This document shows, piece after piece, positions 1-10,400 of a stretch of DNA of 64,000 nt. Origin of the DNA: Papaver somniferum (taxonomy: Eukaryota; Streptophyta; Magnoliopsida; Ranunculales; Papaveraceae). The DNA lies in assembly GCF_003573695.1 (NCBI RefSeq), contig NC_039367.1, positions 162,332,542-162,396,541 on the forward strand, in the 5' to 3' direction. The stretch's first letter is position 1. Each line of letters begins with the position of its first letter. The translations under genes and the position numbers were made by a program. The notes under the pieces are model-generated. The model was not told where the DNA came from and ran no database searches. It saw only the letters and a list, made by a program, of their open reading frames with translations.

Positions 1-345
1 AGACTAGTTGTGTGATTGAGAGGCGGTGTTGAGAGAAAAGCCAATAACCGGAGTTTTCTGCTGAGAAGAGTTTGCCGTCACCACAAACAAATGGGGTGTT
101 ATGATTGTAGTTTTGATTTACAAATAGCTTCCAGATCAAAGAGAAGAAAGACACAGATCTTTGAAATTATCAGTCATTATATCCCCTTTGAGAAAATCTC
201 AAAGGGGATATAATGGTAAGATATGTAAAATAATGTTTTTTTGGTATTTTTTTCATGTTTTGTCTTAGCCCCCATAAAATTAAAATTCATGTTAATTTTT
301 CAATTGCAGGGATGTTAATTTTTTTTCATGTTTTGCCTGCATATC
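1..345 (+). repeat. Gene-like non-coding repeat, copy A, left part
   Basis: This segment matches, with many differences, the starts of two other segments in the window (about 8810 and 19375). All share a GAGGCGGTGTTGAG block followed by an 'acagatctttga'-type block. A polypyrimidine stretch and 'attgcag' at 300-309 could be a splice acceptor. The copy is cut at 345 by an LTR array and resumes at 7186. I recognise no protein. It may be the 5' leader and introns of a duplicated gene, or an unclassified repeat. Confidence 0.5.
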
Positions 346-762
346 TGATGCATAATGGTATTTCATATATACCATTTATGCCCTCTTATTTTGTATTTAC
401 TCTTTTACCCCCTTCTTTCCCTTATTTCCTACCTTTGTCCTTTTTTGTTTACTATTTATTGTTTAAACCCTAGCTCTTCTAGTTTTGAAGTTGGTTTGTT
501 TAGAAAAGTGGTGTAAGAACCCTAAAATCCTTCCTAGAGAAGACCCTCCAAGTTTTCAATTTGTAAGAGATGCATCTATTATCTTCAAGTTTTCAATCTT
601 AGAATTGGGTAGAAATTTGAACATTATTAAATAAGAACCTCAAATCTTTGTATCTCCTTGTTCCAAGGGTAAAAGAAGCATCATTTGAAGATTGGTTACT
701 TTTACTTCATGGTGTTATGTTATTTAACATCCAATTTCAATTATAAGTATTACTTTACATTA
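346..762 (+). repeat. LTR 1 of tandem array
   Basis: It begins TGATGCATAATGG and ends TTACATTA. At 417 bp it is about 36 bp shorter than the other three LTRs, because a block around the 'caacactttgttatttcc' segment is missing. It is preceded by ATATC rather than a purine tract, so it is the outer 5' LTR. Confidence 0.9.
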
Positions 763-764
763 GT

Positions 765-776
765 TGGTATCAGAGC
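765..776 (+). promoter_or_regulatory. Primer binding site, internal region 1
   Basis: TGGTATCAGAGC is the usual complement of the 3' end of plant initiator-Met tRNA. It lies two bases after the LTR. Identical sites follow LTR 2 (2905-2916) and LTR 3 (5045-5056). LTR 4 lacks one. Confidence 0.9.
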
Positions 777-1053
777 TTTGGTTTGATTTTTTGGGGGAAG
801 GTTTGGTAAAGATACTAATATCATTATCAAGTATTTTAGGTTGTGTTTCTTTTTCTTGGTAGTTTTCTTAAATTGGGTATTTCAATCTTATGGTGTTTTA
901 TTATGATATCAAAAAGAAGAATGAAAATGGATGGGGAAGTAAAAGTAAGTAATGTTCAAGTGAAGGGATTATTGATAAAATGAAATGATAAAAGAATGGT
1001 TAGATAGAATAAGACACAAGATGTTTAATGAAATTTGTAAGTAAAAGTAAGTA

Positions 1054-1905
1054 ATGGATGGGCATGTAATACTAAGTAAAGTTCAAGTAAAAGAATGGTT
1101 AGATAGAATAAGACACAAGATGTTTGATGAAATGTGTCAACTGGTAGAAGAGAAAATTAAGAAGTTGGAAGGTATTTATATGGACTCATTTGAACTCTCT
1201 AATGATTATGAAGATGAAATGGAGTTAAAGAATTCAATTTCTATTGGTGGGTATGAGAATAAAGAAGTTTCCTATAAGGTGTTTGATAAAATATCTCTAC
1301 CAAAATTTGATATTTTTTCAAGTTGTGAGGAAGGCGAGATTGGTGATAATATTTACTTCGATCCTACGTGGCCACCCATATTTGATGAAGAACCTAATAA
1401 GAAAATGGAAGAAGAGTTTACCAAGGGTTATCAAATACAAATATTGGGTGTCATAAACAAATACCCCATGCTTGAACTTGACGACGGTAATAGAGACACA
1501 AGGCATGACACATTCCAAACTACTTGTACCATGAGAAGAAAGGTAAGCAAGCTTGTTAATGATTCCAATAGTTATGTTTATGTCATATCCAAAAATGTCA
1601 TTCAAGAGATGAAATTTGAGAGAAAAATTCACCCAACAACAAGCTCTTTATCAAGTATTAGCAAAGAAAATGAAAAAATAACTTATGTTGATCCAACTTG
1701 GGCTTCCTTTGAAGACAAGTATAATAACGATAGTCACCATCCAAAGTTGGAAAAACTACTTGGTGTTTCTTTGCTTCTTAAGTGTGCACTTGAGTATCAC
1801 CATAAGAGGTTAGACTTGGTGAGTAATTATAAAGGAAGAAATCGTGGTCGAGTAGTTTTAAGAAGGGAAGTAGTTCAAGCACTAGGGAGTTTATTTTATT
1901 TTTAG
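1054..1905 (+). pseudogene. Gypsy-type polyprotein remnant, protease-like part, copy 1
   Basis: This 283-residue frame has an unrecognised charged N-terminal part (residues 1-130), which could be Gag-derived. A segment around residues 145-195 resembles the retropepsin region of plant Ty3/gypsy polyproteins (DTFQTTCTM...KLVNDSNSYVYVISKNV). The usual D-S/G-G active-site triplet reads D-S-N here, so proteolytic activity is unlikely. The frame stops at 1905. Compared with copies 2 and 3 it has lost one base near 1859, which breaks fusion to the integrase tail starting at 1911. About 100 bp upstream there is a diverged partial duplication of the start (about 926-1050). Confidence 0.7.
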
Positions 1906-1910
1906 AGAGT

Positions 1911-2438
1911 TTGAGGACATGTGACCAAGTTTTATGCAAGACGGAATTTGCTTACAACCATGCGGTGAACCGGAGTAGTGGTTATTCACCATTCATGGTG
2001 GTGTACGGGTTCAATCCAAGAGTACCACTTGACTTGTGTTTAGTACCGGATTTGAAAAGGCTAAATGCTAAGGCGAAAGACTTTTCTTTTCAACTCCACC
2101 TTATACATGAAAGAACTCGAAAGCATCTAGAAGCTTCATCAAGGAAATACAAGAACAAGGTCGATCAACGACGACGCGTGGTTGAGTTTGAAGTAGGAGA
2201 TCTTGTTTATACGGTTCTAACTAAAGAACGTTTTCCCATGGGTGAGCAAAACAAGCTTATGGCAAGGAATATAGGCCCTTTTGCAATTGGAGAAAAGATA
2301 AATGATAGTGCTTATCGACTCAACTTACCGACCTCAATTAGTACGCCCGACGTCTTTAATGTTAAGCACTTGGATCCATATTGGGGTGACAATGCTATGG
2401 ATGAAGAGATGGACAATTCGAGGGAGAATTTCACTTAA
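1911..2438 (+). pseudogene. Ty3/gypsy integrase C-terminal part, copy 1
   Basis: The 175 residues match the part of plant gypsy integrase that follows the catalytic glutamate. They run from an EFAYNHAVNRSSGYSPF segment, through the basic KYKNKVDQRRR stretch, to the DVFNVKHLDPYWG end motif. The D,D-35-E catalytic residues lie upstream in intact elements and are absent. The stop is directly before the polypurine tract at 2437-2449, the normal arrangement for a pol 3' end. The product would be inactive as an integrase. Confidence 0.85.
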
Positions 2439-2449
2439 GGAGGGAAGGA
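2437..2449 (+). promoter_or_regulatory. Polypurine tract before LTR 2
   Basis: AAGGAGGGAAGGA touches the first base of LTR 2. The same tract precedes LTR 3 (4577-4589), and a variant precedes LTR 4 (to 6730). This fits the plus-strand primer of LTR retrotransposons. Confidence 0.85.
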
Positions 2450-2902
2450 TGATGCATAATGGTATTTCATATATACCACTTATGACCTCTTATTTTTATT
2501 TACTCTTTTACCCCCTTTTTTCCCTTATTTCCAACCTTTGTCCTTTTTTGTTTACTATTTATTGTTTAAACCCTAGCTCTTCTAGTTTTGAAGTTGGTTT
2601 GTTTAGAAAAGTGGTGTAAGTACCCTAAAATCCTTCCTAGAGAAGATCCACCAACACTTTGTTATTTCCAATTTGTAATTGGGCAGAAATTTCAATTTGT
2701 AAGAGATGCATCTATTATATTCTAGTTTCCAATCTTAGAATTGGGTAGAAATTTGAAGATTATTAGATAAGAACCTCAAATCTTTGTATCTTCCTTGTTC
2801 CAAGGGTAGAATAAGCATCACTTGAAGGTTGGTTACTTTTATTTCATGGTGTTTTGTTATAATTTAACATCCAATTTCAATTATAAGTATTACTTTACAT
2901 TA
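2450..2902 (+). repeat. LTR 2 of tandem array
   Basis: At 453 bp it serves both as 3' LTR of unit 1 and 5' LTR of unit 2. It has a polypurine tract on its left and a primer site on its right. Confidence 0.9.
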
Positions 2903-3209
2903 GTTGGTATCAGAGCTTTGGTTTGATTTTTTGGGGGAAGGTTTGGTAAAGATACTAATATCATCATCAAGTATTTTGGGTTGTGTTTCTTTTTCTTGGT
3001 AGTTTTCTTAAATTGGGTATTTCAATCTTATGGTGTTTTATTATGATATCAAAAAGAAGAATGAAAATGGATGGGGAAGTAAAAGTAAGTAATGTTCAAG
3101 TGATGGGATTATTGATAAAATGAAATGATAAAAGAATGGTTAGATAGAATAAGACACAAGATGTTTGATGAAATGTGTAAGTAAAAGTAAGTAATGGATG
3201 GGCATGTAA

Positions 3210-4578
3210 TACTAAGTAAAGCTCAAGTAAAAGAATGGTTAGATAGAATAAGACACAAGATGTTTGATGAAATGTGTAAACTAGTAGAAGAGAAAATTAA
3301 GAAGTTGGAAGGTATTTATATGGACTCATTTGAACTCTCTAATGATTATGAAGATTAAATGGAGTTAGAGAATTCAATTTCTATTGGTGGGTATGAGAAT
3401 CAAGAAGTTTCCTATAAGGTGTTTGATAAAATATCTCTACCAAAATTTGATATTTTTTCAAGTTATGAGGAAGGCGAGATTGGTGATAATGTTTACTTTG
3501 ATCCTACTCGCCACCCATATTTGATGAAGAACCTAATAAAAAAATGGAAGAAGAGTTTACCAAGGGTTATCAAATACAAATATTGGGTATCATAAACAAA
3601 TACCCCATGCTTGAAATTGACGACGGTGATCGAGACACAAGGCATGACACATTCCAAACTACTTGTACCATGAGAAGAAAGGTATGAAAGATTGTTAATG
3701 ATTCCAATAGTTATGTTTATGTCATATCCAAAAATGTCATTCAATAGATGAAATTTGAGAGAAAAATTCACCCAACAACAAGCTCTTTATCAAGTATTAG
3801 CAAAGAAAATGAAAAAATAACTTATGTTGATCCAACTTGGGCTTCCTTTGAAGACAAGTATAATAACGCTAGTCACTATTCAAAGTTGGAAAAAGTACTT
3901 GGTGTTTCTTTGCTTCTTAAGTGTGCACTTGACTATCACCAAAAGAGGTTAGACTTGGTGAGTAATTATAAAGGAAGAAATCGTGGTCGAGTAGTTTTCA
4001 AGAAGGGAAGTATTTCAAGCACTAGGGAGTTCATTTTATTTTTAGAGAGTTTGAGGACATGTGACCAAGTTTTATGCAAGACGGAATTTGCTTACAACCA
4101 TGCGGTGAACCGGAGTAGTGGTTATTCACCATTCATGGTGGTGTACGGGTTCAATCCAAGAGTACCACTTGACTTGTGTTTAGTACCGGATTTGAAAACG
4201 CTAAATGCTAATGCGGAAGGCTTTTCTTTTCAACTCCACCTTATACATGAAAGCACCCCAAAGCATCTAGAAGTTTCATTAAGGAAATACAAGAACAAGG
4301 TCGATCAACGACGACGCGTGGTTGAGTTTGAAGTAAGAGATCTTGTTTATGCGGTTCTAACTAAGGAACGCTTTCCCAATTGTGAGCACAACAAGCTTAA
4401 GGCAAGGAAGATAGGACCATTTCCAATTGGAGAAAGGATAAATGATAGTGCTTATCGACTCAACTTACCGAACTCAATTCGTACGCCCGACGTCTTTAAT
4501 GTTAAGCACTTGGATCCATATTGGGGTGACAATGTTATGGATGAAGAGATGGACAATTCGAGGAATAATTTCACTTAA
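3210..4578 (+). pseudogene. Gypsy-type polyprotein remnant, copy 2 (protease-like part fused to integrase tail)
   Basis: This is the same chimeric region as copy 1. The first part is broken by stops near 3357, by a frameshift near 3510 and by further stops near 3686 and 3746. From 3748 to 4578 there is one 276-residue open frame, running from the tail of the protease-like region straight into the integrase C-terminal part. That shows the ancestral internal deletion joined the two regions in frame. The end motif HLDPYWG and the adjoining purine tract are kept. Confidence 0.75.
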
Positions 4579-4589
4579 GGAGGGAAGGA

Positions 4590-5042
4590 TGATGCATAAT
4601 GGTATTTCATATATACCACTTATGCCCTCTTATTTTGTATTTACTCTTTTACCCCCTTTTTTCCCTTATTTCCTACCTTTGTCCTTTTTTGTTTACTATT
4701 TATTGTTTAAACCCTAGCTCTTCTAGTTTTGAAGTTGGTTTGTTTAGAAAAGTGGTGTAAGAACCCTAAAATCCTTCCTAGAGAAGCTCCTCCAACACTT
4801 TGTTATTTCCAATTTGTAATTGGGTAGAAATTTCAATTTGTAAGAGATGCATCTATTATATTCTAGTTTCCAATCTTAGAATTGGGTAGAAATTTGAATA
4901 TTATTAGATAAGAACCTCAAATCTTTGTATCTTCCTTGTTCCAAGGGTAGAAGAAGCACACTTGAAGGTTGGTTACTTTAATTTCATGGTGTTTTGTTAT
5001 AATTTAACATCCAATTTCAATTATAAGTATTACTTTACATTA
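4590..5042 (+). repeat. LTR 3 of tandem array
   Basis: 453 bp, with a polypurine tract at 4577-4589 on the left and a primer site at 5045-5056 on the right. It is shared between units 2 and 3. Confidence 0.9.
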
Positions 5043-5333
5043 GTTGGTATCAGAGCTTTGGTTTGATTTTTTGGGGCAAGGTTTGGGAAAGATACTAATA
5101 TCATCATCAAGTATTTTGGGTTGTGTTTCTTTTTCTTGGTAGTTTTCTTAAATTGGGTATTTCAATCTTATGGTGTTTTATTTTGATATCAAAAAGAAGA
5201 ATGAAAATGGATGGGGAAGTAAAACTAAGTAATGTTCAAGTGATGGGATTATTGATAAAATGAAATGATAAAAGAATGGTTAGATAGAATAAGACACAAG
5301 ATGTTGGATGAAATGTGTAAGTAAAAGTAAGTA

Positions 5334-6719
5334 ATGGATGGGCATGTAATACTAAGTAAAGATCAAGTAAAAGAATGGTTAGATAGAATAAGACACAAGA
5401 TGTTTGATGAAATGTGTCAACTAGTAGAAGAGAAAATTAAGAAGTTGGAAGGTATTTATATGGACTCATTTGAACTCTCTAATGATTATGAAGATGAAAT
5501 GGAGTTAGAGAATTCAATTTCTATTGGTGGGTATGAGAATCAAGAAGTTGCCTATAAGGTGTTTGATAAAATATCTCTACCAAAATTTGATATTTTTTCA
5601 AGTTGTGAGGAAGGCGAGATTGGTGATAATGTTTACTTCGATCCTACGTCGCCACCCATATTTGATGAAGAACTTAATAACAAAAATGGAAGAAGAGTTT
5701 ACCAAGGGTTATCAAATACAAATATTGGGTGTCATAAACAAATACCCCATGCTTGAACTTGACGACGGTGATCGAGAGACAAGGCATGAGACATTCCAAA
5801 CAACTTGTACCATGAGAATAAAGGTAAGCAAGCTTGTTAATGATTCCAATAGTTATGTTTATGTCATATCCAAAAATGTCATTCAAGAGATGAAATTTGA
5901 GGGAAAAATTCACCCAACAACAAGCTCTTTATCAAGTACTAGCAAAGAAAATGAGAAATTAACTTATGTTGATCCAACTTGGGCTTCCTTTGAAGACAAG
6001 TATAATAACAATAGTCACCGTTCAAAGTTGGAAAAATTACTTGGTGTTTCTTTGCTTCTTAAGTGTGCACTTGACTATCATCAGAAGAGGTTAGACTTGG
6101 TGAGTAATTATAAAGGAACAAATCGTGGTCGAGTAGTTTTCGAGAAGAGAAGTAGTTCAAGCACTAGGGAGTTCATTTTATTTTTAGAGAGTTTGAAGAC
6201 ATGTGACCAAGTTTTATGCAAGCGGAATTCGCTTACAACCATGCGGTGAACCGGAGTAGTGGTTATTCACCATTCATGGTGGTGTACAGGTTCAATCCAA
6301 GAGTACCACTTGACTTGTCTTTAGTACCGGATTTAAAAAGGCTAAATGCTAAGGCGGAAGACTTTGTTTTTCAACTCCACCTTATACATGAAAGCACCTG
6401 AAAGCATCTAGAAGCTTCATCAAGGAAATACAAGAACAAGGTCGATCAACGACGACGCGTGCTTGAGTTTGAGGTAGGAGATCTTGTTTATGCGGTTCTT
6501 ACTAAAGAACGCTTTCCCGTGGGTGAGCACAACAAGCTTAAGTCAAGGAAGATTGGACCATTTCCAATTGGAGAAAAGATAAATGATAATGCTTATTGAC
6601 TCAACTTACCGACCTCAATTCGTACGCCAGACGTCTTTAATGTTAAGCACTTGGATCCATATTGGGGTGACAATGCTATGGATGAAGAGATGGACAATTC
6701 GAGGGCGAATTTCACTTAA
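5334..6719 (+). pseudogene. Gypsy-type polyprotein remnant, copy 3
   Basis: This is the third copy of the protease-like/integrase-tail chimera. A one-base shift near 5683 splits the first part into two overlapping frames (to 5756 and from 5524). Another shift near 6222 separates the integrase tail, which has stops near 6399 and 6598. The three copies share deletion endpoints, so they descend from one deleted parent rather than three independent losses. Confidence 0.75.
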
Positions 6720-6730
6720 TGAAGGAAGGA

Positions 6731-7185
6731 TGATGCATAATGGTACTTCATATATACCATTTATGCCCTCTTATTGTGTATTTACTCTTTTACCCCCCTT
6801 CTTTCCCTTATTTCCTACCTTTGTCCTTTTTTGTTTACTATTTATTGTTTAAACCCTAGCTCTTCTAGTTTTGAAGTTGGTTTGTTTAGAAAAGTGGTGT
6901 AAGAACCCTCAAATCCGTCCTAGAGAATAGCCTCCAACACTTTGTTATTTCCAATTTGTAATTGGGTAGAAATTTCAATTTGTAAAAGATGCATCTTTTA
7001 TCTTCTAGTTTCCAATCATAGAATTGGGTAGAAATTTGAAGATTATTAGATAAGAACCTCAAATCTTTGTATTTTTCTTGTTCCAAGGGTAGAAGAAGCA
7101 TCATTTGAAGGTTGGTTACTTTTATTTCATGGTGTTTTGTTATAATTTAACATCCAATTTCAATTATAAGTATTACTTTACATTA
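6731..7185 (+). repeat. LTR 4 of tandem array (outer 3' LTR)
   Basis: This 455-bp copy is preceded by a purine-rich GAAGGAAGGA tract. It is followed by ATATC (7186-7190), which repeats 341-345, instead of a primer site. It closes the array. Confidence 0.9.
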
Positions 7186-7970
7186 ATATCTGACATTACC
7201 AGCAACATTGGGTATCATGTTGGAGTGCTGAAATGTAAGAGCAGCAAAAACTTGAAGATCTGTATAATAACAAGCTTCTCACTCGCTACCTCAAAAACAT
7301 GGTTTTTCTAGTTAGCTATACGATTGGGACAAAGTATGTAACTGGATTTAGTTTTATAAAATTTCAGCGTGTATTCACATCTGACTCAGGTGGTATTGTA
7401 CTTATAACTTTCTCTTATTAGAATATAAAAGCATCAATTTGTAGCTTACATTTCATCTGTTAGGGAAAATTTTCTTTATGGGTGGACCTTATTAATTACA
7501 GGTTATTAGTTTAGTTTTTCTTCATCTGTAAATGTAGTTAGTGATAGTTACATTGCACATATTGAATTGCCTGTAAGGAAGATTTTTTAATTACATTGGT
7601 GAGGAATGTGTTTCATGTTGCAAGTCATCTAAATCTCGAAGCTATTTGCGTTACATTGAAATCGTGATTTGATGTGTTAGCTCTATTTGTGAAGTTATTT
7701 TTCAATACATAGAAAATCGGACTCCATTTGTCATTTCTCTGGACTTGGTAAAACATTGTTGTAAAATCATTTTTAATTTGTCAATATACTTATCATGCTG
7801 TATTTATCAACCAAACCCCAAGAATTTCAATTTATTCTTTTGCTTAATTTATAGGTGTAAATTGTTGAAGAAATCTTTGCTAGATAAAAATGTTAGTGAA
7901 AATGGAACAGAAATTTTTGGTACAAAATATTTCTTGGAAAAGGCTTTATGACACAACAAATGAAACTGCT
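7186..7970 (+). repeat. Gene-like non-coding repeat, copy A, right part
   Basis: This continues copy A after the LTR array. It aligns with 9095-10010 (copy B), sharing an 'attgggtatcat' block, an 'acaaagtatgtaa' block and a terminal block with 'acaaaatat...ggaaaaggct'. A stretch from about 7854 after a possible 'ttatag' acceptor reads openly to 7951 and may be a degraded exon. I do not recognise its product. Confidence 0.45.
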
Positions 7971-8759
7971 TTTATATAAAGATTATAACCTGTAAATTTT
8001 AACTAAATCACACGTTTAATTGAATACTGGCATATCGGTTCAGTGGTTATTTACTACTAGAAACAGTCACACCACGTTGGATATTACGCCTACCATGCTA
8101 TTTTAAGTGTAATCTCCTATGCACAATTTTAGTTGCAATTTTTCCTGAGATTAGATGCACGATTCCTCTGCCTTTGATACCGCGAGTTGAATTGTGTAGG
8201 GCAGTTTGTGATGTTACTTTTAGTCATTCTCGCATTGTTGTAAAAAATCAATTTTTCCTCGATTCTGATCAGCATCTGTAGAAGCGGGAATCCTCTTAAA
8301 CTCTGATGTGAAGCCTTTGTATTTCAGGGTATAGAGTAGTAGGGGAATACCATGTCGCATTGGAAGTAATTAGACAAGCCAATACTCCACCAGACCCTAT
8401 AAAATTGTGGCACCCCTACCATTTTATGCTAATAGTTACATACTTGCATCTTTTTGGAATTATAGATTTTATTCTACTATTTTGTTGTCTCTCCGAAACA
8501 GCTAATTTCAGAGCCTAATGTCTCGGTGAACTCAATGCATATTGAACACGAACATGAGGTTGATCCATGTAACTTCTAATCCAGCTAATCAAAATTTTGA
8601 ATAAGTTTCGGACCAAGTTCATAGTGTATTTGTATGTATTTCTACAATTTCTTACTTTTTTTTCTTTCTAGTATAAGAGCGCTTGCTCACTGAGGTGTAA
8701 TTAAAATATCCAGGGATCAGTTTAGGGGTGTTTTAGTAAATTACATAAATTTCCCTGAA
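7971..8759. other. Intergenic, no gene seen
   Basis: AT-rich sequence without a convincing frame, inverted repeat or recognised element. Confidence 0.5.
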
Positions 8760-10020
8760 TAAACCCTAAGGTCTCGGTAGATATGTTAGACAGAGAGAGA
8801 GAGAGCGGAGTAGACAACAAGTGTGAGTGAGGAGGCGGTGTTGAGGGTAAAACCAGTGGAGAGACTCAGATCTTTGATATCATCATAATGATTTCTCCTC
8901 TCAAATTTAAGTTTTTTTTATCTCCGAACTATATGGATATAAGAAACCCATCTCAAATCAATGCTTCTAGTAAGATCTCTAAATTAATGGTGTTATTCGA
9001 CGTTCATTGGTATTTCTATGCAGGGGTGTGCTCATAGATCTGGTGCAACTACAGCATCTTAAGCTGGAAAAATAAAACTGAGCTTCCTGTCACAACAAAA
9101 ATTGGGTATCATTTGAGTTTGCGCCATTGACGTGCTACAAATGTTGAAATGGAAGATCTAAATCATTTAGAAGCTAGCTTCATAATTCACTACCGCGAAA
9201 CTCATTTTTTAGCAATAGGATTGACAAAGTATCTAATTTATGTTTTAGTTTGAAAAATTTGAGGGGAGTCCTCGTATCAGATATGATTTAGGTAGTGTGA
9301 TTGTACTTGTAATTTTGAAATTTCAGGGTTCACAAAGAAAGTTTTGTTTAACAATTGAAAGGTAATCTTGCACCTGGTTCCTAAGATCTTTGAATTATTT
9401 ACAAAAGTTTAATTTAGATTTACTTTGATCTACAAATGTTCTTAGTGTATGATGATGATAGTTGCATTAGAAACATATTTTGGTGATGTTCCATAGTGGT
9501 TGTCCATAGTGTTTGATGCTGTAAATCTTCTACATCTCAGAGCTATTTATGCTTGAATTGAACTGATTCATTTTTATATTGAACTGATCCATTGTTATTG
9601 TTGAATCAGTTCTGTTTCAAAGTCTTACATTTGTGACTTGTCCAAATCAGTTTTGCCCATATCTTCCTATTACTTTGTCGTTAAATTAATCTCATTTCCA
9701 TTGTCAATCCTGTTTGCATAGCACATTAGTATGATCAGCCAAATGTTATTAGCTGGGGTTATAGATAATATAATTTTCTTTTTTGTTCTGATACATTGCT
9801 AGCTCTATTTTGTTGTCGATTCTGATCTGTAGAAGGGATGTAATACATATTGGTGCAGCTCTTCTCAAAGTTCCCATGCTTTTTGAAATGAAACAGTATA
9901 GCCAACCTTAGGTTGGATGGAAAGTTGGACGGCTGGTACAAATTTTCCACAGTATAGCGAACAAGTTTTAAGGACGGAGATGTTCTGTACAAAATAAATC
10001 TCTGGAGAAGGCTCCATGCC
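8760..10020 (+). repeat. Gene-like non-coding repeat, copy B
   Basis: This aligns closely with copy C (19330-20345) and more distantly with copy A. It starts near an (AG)n run at 8789-8806. It includes the GAGGCGGTGTTGAG block (8831), a 'tgcaggggtgtgctc' acceptor-like block (9020) and an 'agagctatttatgcttgaattga' block (9539). The last part (about 9960-10010) resembles the terminal block of copy A with shifts. The pattern fits a repeatedly duplicated leader/intron region of a decayed gene. The product is unknown. Confidence 0.5.
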
Positions 10021-10400
10021 TATGGTACTACAAATAAAAACTGTATATTTAAAGACTTAAAGGCCTAGACAAATAAAGCTCTCACGTTGAATGGTGAGTA
10101 AATCCTCGCTTCTTATTGGTCGAGACAAGCCTTTTTTTGAGTTTTTACCCAAATTTTTCTTCTAAACAATCTTTATAATTCTGAAAATTATCTTAATCAC
10201 TAAATAAAAGTTTTAATCCACTAATCCAAATTACTAACACTAATACGTAAAGGGTAAATTAGCCATTAAAAAACAATTTGGTTAAGGGGATATCTGATTT
10301 TGTTATTTCGCATCCCTTTTTGTCTTTATTCAGTATGCCTAGAAAGATATTGGTATGCCCAAAATCAGGGTTCATTAGAATTTAGTGATTCTTACATACT
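10021..10400. other. Intergenic, no gene seen
   Basis: AT-rich sequence between copy B and the inverted-repeat element. I see no coding or structural signal. Confidence 0.4.

Larger units (their letters stand above)
346..7185 (+). mobile_element. Tandem non-autonomous LTR-retrotransposon array (4 LTRs, 3 internal regions)
   Basis: Four near-identical LTRs alternate with three internal regions of about 1687 bp, giving a period of about 2.14 kb. Every internal region starts with a primer site matching the initiator-Met tRNA (TGGTATCAGAGC) two bases after the LTR. Each ends in a purine-rich tract next to the following LTR. The outermost LTRs are flanked by the same five bases, ATATC (341-345 and 7186-7190), so the array sits at a single insertion site. 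Internal regions keep a protease-like remnant and the end of a Ty3/gypsy integrase. Reverse transcriptase, RNase H and the integrase catalytic core are missing, so the element depended on enzymes from elsewhere. Unequal recombination between LTRs after one insertion is the simplest origin. Confidence 0.9.
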
